DNA from: Planctomycetaceae bacterium
GTDB lineage: Bacteria > Planctomycetota > Planctomycetia > Planctomycetales > Planctomycetaceae
Direction of reading: 5' to 3'
Length of the DNA stretch: 55,368 nt
NCBI GenBank assembly: GCA_020850695.1
Contig: JADZEF010000126.1
Span: 1 to 55,368, forward strand
The notes under the pieces are model-generated. The model did no database searches and was not told the DNA's origin. It saw only the letters and a program-made list of their open reading frames with translations. The translations under genes were made by a program, and so were the position numbers. This document shows positions 43,621 through 54,051 of the stretch, piece by piece (within the stretch, counting starts at the first letter, position 1; each line of letters starts with the position of its first letter).

Positions 43621-46600
43621 GTGATCTCTCGGTTCTTCATCGATCGGCCGATCTTCGCCTCGGTCCTCTCCATCGTCATTGCGCTGGCGGGGGGGATCGC
43701 GGTCTTCACGCTGCCGCTCGCTCAGTTTCCGCAGATCGCTCCGCCCACTGTCTCGGTCTCGTGCGTCTTTCCCGGCGCCAGCGCCAAGGAAGTCTCCGAC
43801 GCCGTCGCCGCCCCCCTCGAGCAGCAGGTCAACGGCGTTGAAGGCATCATGTATATGTCGTCGCAGTCGGCGAACGACGGCAGCTACAACCTGACGGTCA
43901 CGTTCCAGCCCGGCATCGACCTCGACATGGCCCAGGTTCTGGTGCAGAACCGCGTCAACCTGGCGGTCCCGCTTCTTCCCGAGGTGATTCGCGCGACGGG
44001 CGTCATCACGCAGAAGCGGTCGAGCAGCATCCTGATGGGGCTTTCAGTCAACTCGGGCAATCGCCGTTACGACCAGCTCTATCTCAGCAACTACTCGCTG
44101 ATGCAGATCAAGGATGAACTGGCGCGGCTCTCCGGCGTCGGCGAAGTGATGCTTTTCGGCCAGCGCGACTACAGCATGCGGGTCTGGCTGAACCCTGATC
44201 AACTGGCGTCGCGACGGCTGTCGGCCGGCGACGTGGTCCGCGCTCTCCGCGAGCAGAACGCGCCGGTCGCATCTGGTTCGGTGGGACAAGAACCGTCCAT
44301 CGATGGCCAGCCTTCGCAGGTCACTCTCTCGACGCTTGGCCGCCTGACGGAGCCCGAGCAGTTCGAGGATGTCGTGATCAAGTCCGACGCCCAGGGACGC
44401 ATTACACGGATCCGCGACGTCGGCCGGGCCGAACTGGCGGCGAAAAGCGAGAACATCACTGTCCGCCTCGACGGACAGGAGACGGTGTTTCTCGCGATCT
44501 TCCAGACTCCCGACGCCAACGCGCTCGATCTGCGGCAGCGCGTTCTCGACAAGATGGACGAACTGGCCGAAGCGTTCCCCGAGGGGGTGCAGTACGACAT
44601 CGCCTTCGACACCACCCCATACACGCGCGAGTCGATCAACGAGGTCACGCATGCCCTGCGCGACTCGATCGTCCTCGTCGCCATCGTGGTGATGCTGTTC
44701 CTGCAGAGCTGGCGCTCGGCCATCATCCCGCTCGTCGCGGTGCCGGTCGCCATCATCGGGACGTTCGCCGTGATGGCGGCCATCGGATTCAGCCTCAACA
44801 ACCTGACGCTCTTCGGCCTTGTGCTGGCGATCGGCATTGTGGTCGATGACGCGATCGTCGTCGTGGAAGCGGTCGAGCATCACATCGAGCATGGACTTTC
44901 GCCGCGCGCCGCGACCATCACCGCGATGGAGCAGGTCTCGGGGCCGGTCATTGCGGTTGGTCTCGTGCTGAGCGCGGTGTTCATTCCGTGTGCATTCATT
45001 ACGGGAATCACCGGCAGCTTCTTCCGACAGTTCGCGATGACGATTGCCGTGTCGACGATCATCTCGACCTTCAACTCGCTGACGCTCAGCCCCGCGCTCA
45101 CGGCGATTCTGCTGCGGCCGAGAAGCGAGGACGAGAAGTCGCCGCCGCTCCCGTGGGCGGCTTTCCCGATCATCGGCGTGTTTGCCGGCTGGAGCTTGAT
45201 CGGCCCGCAAATAATGCGGCTGGCCCAGCGGCTGGAATGGAATGGTTCAGGGAATCTTTGGCACGCGATCGGAGCCGTAGCGGGAGGACTACTTCTGTTC
45301 GTGGTCGGACCGTGGCTCAACCGGGCGCTCGGTGCACTCTTCCGCGCGTTCAACCGCATTTTTACGAAACTGACCAGCGGTTATGTCTGGTTCATCGGCG
45401 GCACGATCCGCGGGGCCGTCATCTCGCTGGCGATCTACGGCGGTCTCATCGGCCTGACCTGGTGGACCTTCACCAAGGTGCCGCGCGGGTTCATCCCGCA
45501 GCAGGATATGGGCTACCTGCTGATCGCGGTGCAGCTTCCGGACTCGGCATCGCTTGAACGCACCGACCGGGTCATGCACCAGATCGAGCAGATCGGTCTC
45601 GAGATTCCGGGCGTCAAACACGTCGCGGCCATCGGTGGACTCTCCTTCGCCATCAATGCCCAGGGGTCGAACTTCGGCACACTGTTTGTCGGACTTAAGG
45701 ATTATTCGCTGAGGCGCACGCCTGAGACGTCGAGCGATGTCATCAAGGCCACTTTGGAACGCCGTTTCGGCGAGGAGATCCGCGATGCGCAGATCTTCGT
45801 CTTCGCGCCGCCGCCAGTCATGGGTGTTGGCCGCGCGGGGGGGTTCGCCATCATGATCGAGGACCGGGGCGATGCCGGTCCCGACAACATGCAGAAGCAG
45901 GTCGAGAACCTGATGGCGAAGGCCAATCAGTCCGGCATGATGTTCACATTCTCAGGCTTCCGCGCCGGTGTCCCGCAGATGCGGATCAACCCGGACCTCG
46001 GGGCCTGCATGCTTCGCGGCGTGAACGTGCAGGAGTTCGCTGACACGCTCGGCATCTACGAAGGGGCGGTCTACGTCAACGACTTCAACCGCTTCGGCCG
46101 CACCTGGCAGGTCATCGTGCAGGCCGAAGGAGACTACCGCGAGCAGCCGGAAGACGTCGCTCAACTCCGCGTCCGCAACTCCCGCGGACAGATGGTGCCG
46201 GTCGGCTCGCTGGCCGAACTCAAAGAGGTCAACGGGCCGCTCGTCCTGCAGCGGTACAACATGTATCCGTCCGCGGCCATCAATGGTTCTGCTTTTCCCG
46301 GCGTCAGTTCGGGCGCCGCGACGAGCTTCATGCAGAATCTTGCCAACACCGAGCTCCCGCAATCGATGGGCTACGAGTGGACCGACATGTCCTACCTCGA
46401 GCAGATCGCGGGCAACACGGCGATGATCATCTTCGTTTTCGCCGTCGTCATGGTGTTCCTCGTGCTGGCGGCGCAGTACGAAAGCTGGTCGCTGCCGATG
46501 GCGGTCATTCTCGTCGTGCCGATGTGCATCCTGAGCGCGCTCATCGGCATCTTCATCGCGAAGAGGGACATGAACATCTTCACGCAGATCGGATTCGTCG

Positions 46601-47163
46601 TGCTCGTCGGCCTCGCGAGCAAGAACGCGATCCTCATCGTCGAGTTCGCCAAGCAGCAGCGGCAGGCGGGCATCCCCCGCCGCCAGGCGACGCTTGAAGC
46701 GTGCCGCCTGCGCCTGCGGCCGATCGTGATGACGTCGTTCGCGTTCATTCTCGGCGTGCTGCCGCTGGTCTTCGCCAAGGGGGCAGGGGCCGAGATGCGA
46801 AGTGCGCTCGGAACGGCCGTCTTCAGCGGCATGCTGGGCGTCACGATCTTCGGACTCGCCCTGACGCCGGTTTTCTTCTACTCGATCGACTGGCTCGGCG
46901 AGTCGCGGCTTTTCGGCTCGCGCGGAATGCAGAAAGCCGGCGGCGTCGCTCTCGACCTGCTCCGCTTCGGCCCGATCTTCCGCGGCCTGCGGGCCGGCTG
47001 GAGCACCCTCCGCCGTTCGAGCGCCGCGAGCATCAAGGAAGCGAGGTCTCATGTGTCTCCTCCGCCATCCAATGGCCAGAACGGGCACGTCGATCACCAC
47101 TCTTCCACTGGGAGCCCCGCGGCTCAAGCTGGGTCGTCTGCCGATGAGGAAACCAGGCGCTGA
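43621..47163 (+). CDS. RND (HAE1/AcrB-type) efflux pump permease with extra membrane insert
   Basis: A 1180-residue proton-driven drug exporter of the HAE1 type, longer than the usual 1030-1050. The start is GTG at 43621. TM4 has GIVVDDAIVVVEAVEHH (the proton-relay Asp pair) and TM10 has GLASKNAILIVEFAKQQ (Lys). Two porter-domain halves are present. Between TM6 and the following amphipathic region, about residues 500-576 form an insert with two extra hydrophobic segments (AAFPIIGVFAGWSLI and AIGAVAGGLLLFVVGPWL). A charged, Gly/Ser-rich C-terminal tail adds about 50 residues. It forms an operon with the adaptor and tetR upstream. Confidence 0.95.
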   Translation: MISRFFIDRPIFASVLSIVIALAGGIAVFTLPLAQFPQIAPPTVSVSCVFPGASAKEVSDAVAAPLEQQVNGVEGIMYMSSQSANDGSYNLTVTFQPGIDLDMAQVLVQNRVNLAVPLLPEVIRATGVITQKRSSSILMGLSVNSGNRRYDQLYLSNYSLMQIKDELARLSGVGEVMLFGQRDYSMRVWLNPDQLASRRLSAGDVVRALREQNAPVASGSVGQEPSIDGQPSQVTLSTLGRLTEPEQFEDVVIKSDAQGRITRIRDVGRAELAAKSENITVRLDGQETVFLAIFQTPDANALDLRQRVLDKMDELAEAFPEGVQYDIAFDTTPYTRESINEVTHALRDSIVLVAIVVMLFLQSWRSAIIPLVAVPVAIIGTFAVMAAIGFSLNNLTLFGLVLAIGIVVDDAIVVVEAVEHHIEHGLSPRAATITAMEQVSGPVIAVGLVLSAVFIPCAFITGITGSFFRQFAMTIAVSTIISTFNSLTLSPALTAILLRPRSEDEKSPPLPWAAFPIIGVFAGWSLIGPQIMRLAQRLEWNGSGNLWHAIGAVAGGLLLFVVGPWLNRALGALFRAFNRIFTKLTSGYVWFIGGTIRGAVISLAIYGGLIGLTWWTFTKVPRGFIPQQDMGYLLIAVQLPDSASLERTDRVMHQIEQIGLEIPGVKHVAAIGGLSFAINAQGSNFGTLFVGLKDYSLRRTPETSSDVIKATLERRFGEEIRDAQIFVFAPPPVMGVGRAGGFAIMIEDRGDAGPDNMQKQVENLMAKANQSGMMFTFSGFRAGVPQMRINPDLGACMLRGVNVQEFADTLGIYEGAVYVNDFNRFGRTWQVIVQAEGDYREQPEDVAQLRVRNSRGQMVPVGSLAELKEVNGPLVLQRYNMYPSAAINGSAFPGVSSGAATSFMQNLANTELPQSMGYEWTDMSYLEQIAGNTAMIIFVFAVVMVFLVLAAQYESWSLPMAVILVVPMCILSALIGIFIAKRDMNIFTQIGFVVLVGLASKNAILIVEFAKQQRQAGIPRRQATLEACRLRLRPIVMTSFAFILGVLPLVFAKGAGAEMRSALGTAVFSGMLGVTIFGLALTPVFFYSIDWLGESRLFGSRGMQKAGGVALDLLRFGPIFRGLRAGWSTLRRSSAASIKEARSHVSPPPSNGQNGHVDHHSSTGSPAAQAGSSADEETRR

Positions 47164-47325
47164 TGGACGTTCGGCCCGCAAAGTCCCCGGGAAAAGGCAG
47201 CGGGACACATCCTTCAATTGATCGTTGCCGCAGTCTCCAAGCCCATCCGCAATCGATCTTGGGGCCAATCGCCCCTCCGCGGTATCATCCCGCCGCTTGA
47301 AATCCGGCCACCCAGGGAACGGGCG

Positions 47326-48114
47326 ATGACCACGGCCTACCGCATCGAACTCGATCTGTTTCACGGTCCGCTCGACCTCCTGCTCTATCTGGTCCGGCGG
47401 AACGAGCTCGACATCCTCAATCTCCCCATCGCCCGCATCGCTGCGCAGTTCGCCGCCTATCTCGACGTCCTCGAACTTCTCAATCTCGACGAGATCGGCG
47501 AGTTCCTGGTCATGGCCTCGACGCTCATCGAGATCAAAAGCCGCGAAGCCCTCCCGCAAGAGCAGGAAGAGACCGCCGAGGAAGAGCCCATCGCCAGCGA
47601 GGCCCGCAGCGGGCTCATCGAGCAGCTCCTCGAATACCGCCGCTACAAGGACGCGGGGAAGGCCCTTGAAGACCGTGCGGCCGAGTGGCAGCAACGTTAC
47701 CCGCGGCTCAGCGACGAGCGCCCGCACGTCGGCAAGAACCCCGCTGCCGATTTCATCCGCGAAGTCGAACTGTGGGACCTCGTCAGCGCCCTCGCCCGCG
47801 TGCTGCGTCGCAACTCGGTCGACAAGGAATCGCGGATCCGCTACGACGACACCCCGATGCACGTCTACGTCGAGCGCATCGGGGACCAGGTCCGCCGCGA
47901 AGGCCGCGTCGCCTTCACCTCGCTCTTCGACGTCGAGACCATCAAGGTGAAGATCGTCAGCATGTTCCTGGCGGTCCTCGAACTCCTTCGGCACCACCAG
48001 TTCCGCGCCGAGCAACCGACCGACTTCGGCGAAATCTGGATTCTCCCCCCCGCCGCCGAATCCGCCGAGCCGGCTTCCGCCCCCATCGCAGCCGAACAGG
48101 CGCGTGCTGCCTGA
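47326..48114 (+). CDS. scpA: Segregation and condensation protein A
   Basis: Kleisin subunit of the SMC-ScpAB condensin. The N-terminal domain begins YRIELDLFHGPLDLLLYLVR, the family hallmark, followed by DILNLPIARIAAQFAAYL and EFLVMASTLIEIKSREALP. An acidic linker leads to the winged-helix C-terminus that binds the SMC head (VKIVSMFLAVLELLRHHQF). It is 262 residues from ATG 47326; an in-frame ATG at 47218 adds 36 residues with no homology. scpB is not adjacent. It follows the efflux operon by 160 bp and probably has its own promoter. Confidence 0.93.
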   Translation: MTTAYRIELDLFHGPLDLLLYLVRRNELDILNLPIARIAAQFAAYLDVLELLNLDEIGEFLVMASTLIEIKSREALPQEQEETAEEEPIASEARSGLIEQLLEYRRYKDAGKALEDRAAEWQQRYPRLSDERPHVGKNPAADFIREVELWDLVSALARVLRRNSVDKESRIRYDDTPMHVYVERIGDQVRREGRVAFTSLFDVETIKVKIVSMFLAVLELLRHHQFRAEQPTDFGEIWILPPAAESAEPASAPIAAEQARAA

Positions 48115-48160
48115 GAACACGGCACGGCAAACGTCGATGCATCGGGCGGAAGGATTTGTC

Positions 48161-48234
48161 ATTGGTCGTTGATCATTGGTCAGTGGTCGTTTCAAAAATT
48201 GCCAATGACCAACGACCAATGACCAACGATCAAT
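48161..48234. repeat. Long imperfect hairpin of TTGGTCATTGG units after scpA
   Basis: The left arm (ATTGGTCGTTGATCATTGGT, 48161 onward) matches the reverse complement of the right arm (ending 48234) at about 27 of 31 positions, around a short A-rich loop. The arms consist of degenerate repeats of TTGGTCRTTGGTC. It lies 47 bp after scpA and may act as a terminator or be a dispersed repeat. Confidence 0.65.
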
Positions 48235-48524
48235 TGCTTTCAGGGCGAGTCGCGACCGATGGCAGCCCGCGTGCGTCTCCTGCCGGCCCGCAAGCCCGCG
48301 CGAGCTTCCGCAACCGGCACGACCCGCACGGCAGCCGCTGATCTTCTGTGATTGCGGGCGCCCTTCATAACGCGTCAGAATCTTTCGATTCGTCCGTCGC
48401 GTGCCCCAGCGGGGTTTGATACGATATTCCAAACGTACAACTGCCGATTTGTCTTTGACCGACACAGCCCCAACCGCTTCAACCAAACCCCCATCGCGGG
48501 CGCTCCACCAACGGGGCCAACGCG

Positions 48525-48545
48525 CTTGCGGGTTCGCAATGCCTT
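48525..48545. repeat. Dispersed TTGCGGGTTCGCAA motif, copy D
   Basis: CTTGCGGGTTCGCAATGCCT, identical over 20 bp to copy B, lies 92 bp before the DUF1501 start codon. Apart from this motif and the hairpin at 48161, the 522-bp gap 48115-48636 shows nothing that looks like a gene. Confidence 0.65.
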
Positions 48546-48636
48546 CCGCCCGACGCCTGCCAGTCAGGCCACGGCAACCCAGTTCTCCGCCATCCAGCCG
48601 CCCGCTCTCAGCAGTCCAACTCACCGGAGCCAACCC

Positions 48637-50106
<1,470 letters not shown>

Positions 50107-50134
50107 TCGACGCCGATTCCAGCGGACATGCTCG

Positions 50135-50172
50135 AGGGTGTGAACGGCGTAAAGCTCTTCACACCCTTTTTT
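50135..50172 (+). terminator. Intrinsic terminator after the DUF1501 gene
   Basis: AGGGTGTGAA pairs perfectly with TTCACACCCT (10 bp), followed by TTTTTT. It insulates the next two-gene unit from the DUF1501 gene. Confidence 0.9.
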
Positions 50173-50401
50173 CACGCGCGGACGACACTCGACCCGCCAA
50201 CCCCAGAAGGCATGCTGGATCTCGCCGGCCAACCACCTTCGTACTTTGCCGCATGCAAGAGCCTGCCCGACTTGGCTGACAAACTGAAATCCATGTGTTG
50301 CCGAGTCAAAAGCTGAAACGATTCATGCTCGGTCGCGTTAAATTCGTCGGTCATTCGAGATAGCCGCTCGCGCTCCTTGTATCTCCAGGAACCTTTGACT
50401 G

Positions 50402-51334
50402 ATGAACCCTGACCTCGCGGCACAGATCGCCGACCAATTGACGAGTCAATACGGCGCGACCGTTCGTTCCAGCGTCGAAGCGTCCGTCCGCGAAACAATT
50501 CTCTCGTTCAAGGCGTCCGAGGTTCTGACCTTCGTAACCCCCGATGGTCGGACTTTTTCTCCGGCCGCCACGACGAGCTATCTCAAGGCGCTCTGGTGTT
50601 TCGCTCGCGGCAATCCCTACGAGGGGGTTGAGCTGGACAGCATCATTACGCAACCCATCGTCCAGTCGACGGAACGGGTTCTCGTCGAAGCGTTGAACAG
50701 CCCCGACGTGCGGCAGATCATCGCCCAGACCATCGCCCCCGGACCGCAGGTGAACGAGGAGCTCCAGTCGACTCTTGGATCGGAATCCGCATGGATCACA
50801 CGCGAAGTCCTGAGTACTGCCGGGGTCAGTCCCCTCGGTGCGGCGTCCGATCAGATCGCCTCACAAGCGTCTGCACTGGCACATGACTTGATGCATTCGG
50901 CTGCTGGAAAAACGGTCATTGCGGGGGTCGCCAAGGCGGCAGCAACGACGCAGGGAAAAGTGCTCCTGGCCAAACTCGTCACAATGGCCGCCGGGAAGAT
51001 TGCGGCGTCGACCGCGATGAAGGTCTTGATTGTCTCGTCACTCAAGAAAGTTGGAATCGCCCTCCTCATCAAGACCGTGTTGATTAAAGTGCTGGCCACC
51101 GTGGCTCCCGCCCTCGTCGCGGCGAAAATCCCCGTCTTCTGGATCATCCTTCCCATCCTCGGGGGTTTCATCTACTACGAGATGGCCCACATTCCCCAGA
51201 AGCTGGCAGACAAGGTTCCCGGTGAGATCGGCGATGCGATCAGCCGAGCGTTTCCTGAGATCGCAAGAAAGTTCGCGCAGATGATCCTTGCAGAGGCGGA
51301 AGCGGAATTCACCCGCCGCGTCATTCAGGGTTAG
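50402..51334 (+). CDS. Membrane protein paired with a TIR-domain gene
   Basis: A 310-residue protein of no recognised family. The N-terminal 150 residues are soluble and helical (SSVEASVRETILSFKASEV). A hydrophobic, Ala/Lys-rich stretch follows (about 165-262) with several candidate amphipathic or membrane helices (KVLIVSSLKKVGIALLIKTV, APALVAAKIPVFWIILPIL). A charged helical tail ends the chain. This resembles a pore-forming or membrane-disrupting effector, by inference. It follows a strong terminator, so it should have its own promoter. The TIR gene begins 13 bp after its stop, so the two are almost certainly cotranscribed. AGGA lies about ten bases before the ATG. Confidence 0.72.
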   Translation: MNPDLAAQIADQLTSQYGATVRSSVEASVRETILSFKASEVLTFVTPDGRTFSPAATTSYLKALWCFARGNPYEGVELDSIITQPIVQSTERVLVEALNSPDVRQIIAQTIAPGPQVNEELQSTLGSESAWITREVLSTAGVSPLGAASDQIASQASALAHDLMHSAAGKTVIAGVAKAAATTQGKVLLAKLVTMAAGKIAASTAMKVLIVSSLKKVGIALLIKTVLIKVLATVAPALVAAKIPVFWIILPILGGFIYYEMAHIPQKLADKVPGEIGDAISRAFPEIARKFAQMILAEAEAEFTRRVIQG

Positions 51335-51347
51335 GAATTCGCCGGAG

Positions 51348-51917
51348 ATGCATGTCTTCATCTCTTACCAGCGATTCGATATCTCGGCCGCCGAATCGCT
51401 CGCGGCGGAACTCGCTCGCGCTGGCTTTCCGGTCTTTATCGACCGGCAGATTCGCGTCGGAGATTCGTGGGACGTCTCACTGGAGCGCGCTCTCGAGGCC
51501 TCGTTCGCCGTGGTCCCTCTCTGGACAACGCATTCCGTCAATTCTCGCTACGTCAGACTGGAAGCCAGGCACGGACTCCATCGGCAGTCGCTGAGCCCGG
51601 TGCTCATGTCGGCGTGCCAGATCCCGCTCGAGTTTTCAGATATCGAGTATGCAGATCTTCGATCGCGGACCCCCGGTGACGCAAAGCATCCAGAGTGGTC
51701 GAATCTCCTCTCGACACTCACAACCCTGCAGCAACGTGCCGCGACGCGTGCGGTAAACGGCCAGGCACAACTTTTCTTCCATTTGGGCATCAAGTTCCTG
51801 GAAGGGATGAACTGCCCTCAGAATGCCGTCATCGCTCTTTCGTGGTTCAAGAAAGCCGAAACAGCGGGACACCCGCAAGCCTCCGAAATGATCCAGAGAA
51901 TGGCCGACCTCGCGTGA
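51348..51917 (+). CDS. TIR-domain protein with C-terminal Sel1-like repeat
   Basis: A 189-residue protein. The TIR domain (about 1-130) opens with MHVFISYQRFD. The catalytic Glu expected of NAD-cleaving TIRs is Glu 72 in SRYVRLEARHGL, preceded by GDSWDVSLERALEAS. A Sel1-type repeat follows (about 143-185: LFFHLGIKFLEGMNCPQNAV, then ALSWFKKAETAGHPQA). Bacterial TIR proteins often degrade or cyclise NAD in anti-phage immunity, and Sel1/TPR parts bind triggers. Its tight linkage to an upstream membrane protein suggests a sensor/enzyme plus effector unit. The ATG at 51348 starts exactly at the TIR fold; an in-frame ATG at 51288 overlaps the upstream gene. Confidence 0.82.
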   Translation: MHVFISYQRFDISAAESLAAELARAGFPVFIDRQIRVGDSWDVSLERALEASFAVVPLWTTHSVNSRYVRLEARHGLHRQSLSPVLMSACQIPLEFSDIEYADLRSRTPGDAKHPEWSNLLSTLTTLQQRAATRAVNGQAQLFFHLGIKFLEGMNCPQNAVIALSWFKKAETAGHPQASEMIQRMADLA

Positions 51918-52293
51918 AGTAGGCCGGATTGACCGAAGGGAAACGGGACGCATGAGTCCATGTTTCCGGCTTTGGGAAAGCATGTGCCTTCTGGTTGGGG
52001 GCGCCCACGATCTACGAATGAATCGGCAAACAACGGATGCCCACCTGGCCGAACGACCAATCAGCCGTGAGTTCCCAACTTCTCACGCCCGCTTCCGTCC
52101 TTCGTGCTGAGAGCGTAGAACCCACGCATGGACGCTCCACTCGACGCGCCCACATCGCATCCCCGGACCGATGAACTCAATCGCTTGTGGCAGTCCCGTA
52201 GGTTTGACGGGCTTGAAGGCAACCGGGGCGTGGTCCGATTCCATATTTCCGGCCGAGGTGCTTCGGCGACGGCCAACGTCTGCCCGTCACCGC
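51918..52293. other. Convergent gap between TIR gene and DUF6268 gene
   Basis: 376 bp. No hairpin terminator or repeat stands out. A plus-strand frame from 52128 has some coding bias at first (MDAPLDAPTSHPRTDELNRL) but runs antisense into the barrel gene and has no family; I do not call it. Confidence 0.35.
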
Positions 52294-53319
52294 TCAATAC
52301 GAGAGTCCCAGCGACAGCAATCCCGATCCGTCGGGTTCGTAGTCCGGTTCCCCCGAGTCAAACTCCAGGCGGCGGCCGAAGACGTAGCCCGCCTCGGCGA
52401 AGCCTCGCAATCCCGTGCGAGTCGATCGCGGACCTTTCGACGTCGGCGGAGTCCACTCCACGCCCGTCAGAAGTTGCCACGCCCGATACGTGAGCAGGTC
52501 GTCCGATCCATCGCGTCTCTCGAAGGCCCACGTCCCGCCGGACAGCCCGCCGCCGACGTACGCCCACGTCTCCCGGCTCTCATTCGCCGCGAGGCGATAC
52601 GAGTATCGCGGTCGAGGAAAGAAGAGGTCCACCTTCATGTCCGGCGTCGGCGTCCAGATCGCCCCGATGCCCGGCAGCAGCGGAAGGTCTTGCCGCCCGG
52701 TGGCCACCACACCCAGCCCCACCTTCCATTCCGGCGTCCAGTCGTGAAAGGCCAGCGCCATCGCCCGAATCCGCCAGGCCTCGGCACTCGTATTCTCGAA
52801 GTCGGACGCAAACGTCGGCGTCACGCTCAACCGCAGGACCCAATCCTCGCAGATCGGCCGCATCCACGAGAGTTCGACGCCGAGGGTGTAGAGATTGTGC
52901 GGGACGTCGAGAGACGCGGGAACGTCAAATGCGGCGTGGGCAAAACTTGCGGTGATGAACGGGGGCGGCGGCCCGAAGACGGGATAAGTCCCCATTCGAG
53001 CGGAGACCTCGGTCTCGCGGAAGCCGAAGCCGTCCCGCGTCGCTTCCCAGTCGTAGCGGGCCGAAACCATGGGCCGAAAGCGAGCCCATCCGCTCGGGGG
53101 CTCGACGCGGCCAGGCACCGGCGAGTCCGCGTCCGGTCCGCGGTTCCATCCCGCCTGCTCCAAAGGAGCATCGGCCGGCCGGTCAACCGTCTCGATCGCC
53201 GACTCCCCGTTATCGCCCGTCCCTTCCTCCGCAACCACGATCGACCACGCGGACGCGGCGCACGCCGCGGCGAACCCGAGGAGAACGCGGCGCCAGGGTT
53301 GTCGACAGGATGACCGCAT
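52294..53319 (-). CDS. DUF6268-type outer-membrane beta-barrel protein
   Basis: A 341-residue exported protein. The signal peptide covers about residues 1-30. A disordered acidic/Pro stretch (30-80) precedes a barrel-like region with alternating strands (ARFRPMVSARYDWEATRDG, NLYTLGVELSWMRPI, WKVGLGVVATGRQDL, MKVDLFFPRPRYSYRL). The chain ends LLSLGLSY with a C-terminal aromatic residue, as in barrels inserted by BamA. Planctomycetes carry several such DUF6268 proteins. Function unknown; it may be a porin-like or autotransporter-unrelated barrel. ATG start at 53319. Confidence 0.78.
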   Translation of the reverse strand: MRSSCRQPWRRVLLGFAAACAASAWSIVVAEEGTGDNGESAIETVDRPADAPLEQAGWNRGPDADSPVPGRVEPPSGWARFRPMVSARYDWEATRDGFGFRETEVSARMGTYPVFGPPPPFITASFAHAAFDVPASLDVPHNLYTLGVELSWMRPICEDWVLRLSVTPTFASDFENTSAEAWRIRAMALAFHDWTPEWKVGLGVVATGRQDLPLLPGIGAIWTPTPDMKVDLFFPRPRYSYRLAANESRETWAYVGGGLSGGTWAFERRDGSDDLLTYRAWQLLTGVEWTPPTSKGPRSTRTGLRGFAEAGYVFGRRLEFDSGEPDYEPDGSGLLSLGLSY

Positions 53320-53403
53320 GAAAAGCGAAGGGAACCCTGGAACCGGGCCGAGATGCCGCAGCGGTGAAGTATCTCATTCCTTACGAAATGTAAAGCCCGG
53401 TCG

Positions 53404-54051
53404 TCACGCTCGCAACATCTCGGCCGCGCGGCGGACATAGGCGGCGCCGCTCAGGACGGTCGCGGCGACGGCGCCCCACAGAAGGACGTCGCGGACGGTG
53501 ATGAACCATCCGGTGGCGGCGATCGCAGGCTCAAGGGACAGCAGGCTCGCCGTCACCGCCGCGCACTGCAGAAACATCTTGATCTTCCCACTGAGAGCCG
53601 CCGAGAAATCCTTGCCGTGCTGTTCGAGGAACGCGCGCAGGCTCGTGATGAAGATCTCGCGGCCGATGACGATCGTCACCATCCAGGCGTTGACGCCCGA
53701 GGAAAGTGTCGCGCCGTCCGCCAGCGTTTCATGCTGTCTTTCGAGCAGGAAGATGAACGAGCCTCCGACGATCATTTTGTCGGCGAAGGGGTCGAGGACG
53801 CGGCCCAGCGTGGTGATGAGGCCGTACTTGCGGGCGATGTAGCCGTCCAGCGCGTCGGTCGCGGCAGCGAACACGAAGACCGCCGCGGACGCGATCCAGA
53901 GGTTGCCGTACCAGATCATGCCAAAGAGGACGAACGCCAGGGCGATCCGCCCCAGCGTGATGGCGTTTGGCAGGTTCAGCGCCCCGCGTTCGAGCGGCGC
54001 CAGCCGCGGCCGCGGCGCGTGAAGTTCACTCGGCGTCGGCGACATCGTCAT
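53404..54051 (-). CDS. pgsA: CDP-diacylglycerol-glycerol-3-phosphate 3-phosphatidyltransferase
   Basis: Membrane enzyme making phosphatidylglycerophosphate, the precursor of phosphatidylglycerol. About 215 residues with several transmembrane helices. The CDP-alcohol phosphotransferase signature D-x2-DG-x2-AR-x8-G-x3-D-x3-D is complete, from DALDGYIARKYG to GRVLDPFADK. The ATG at 54051 (or 54045) lies inside the end of rimO, overlapping it by about 26 bp, so the two are translationally coupled. The frame is open further upstream (54174), but that part is antisense to nothing useful and reads as rimO in another frame. Confidence 0.93.
   Translation of the reverse strand: MTMSPTPSELHAPRPRLAPLERGALNLPNAITLGRIALAFVLFGMIWYGNLWIASAAVFVFAAATDALDGYIARKYGLITTLGRVLDPFADKMIVGGSFIFLLERQHETLADGATLSSGVNAWMVTIVIGREIFITSLRAFLEQHGKDFSAALSGKIKMFLQCAAVTASLLSLEPAIAATGWFITVRDVLLWGAVAATVLSGAAYVRRAAEMLRA

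Noticed and set aside
50128..50316. Plus-strand 62-codon frame after the DUF1501 gene
   Set aside because: Its first codons form the intrinsic terminator stem and T tract, so it would not be transcribed intact from upstream.
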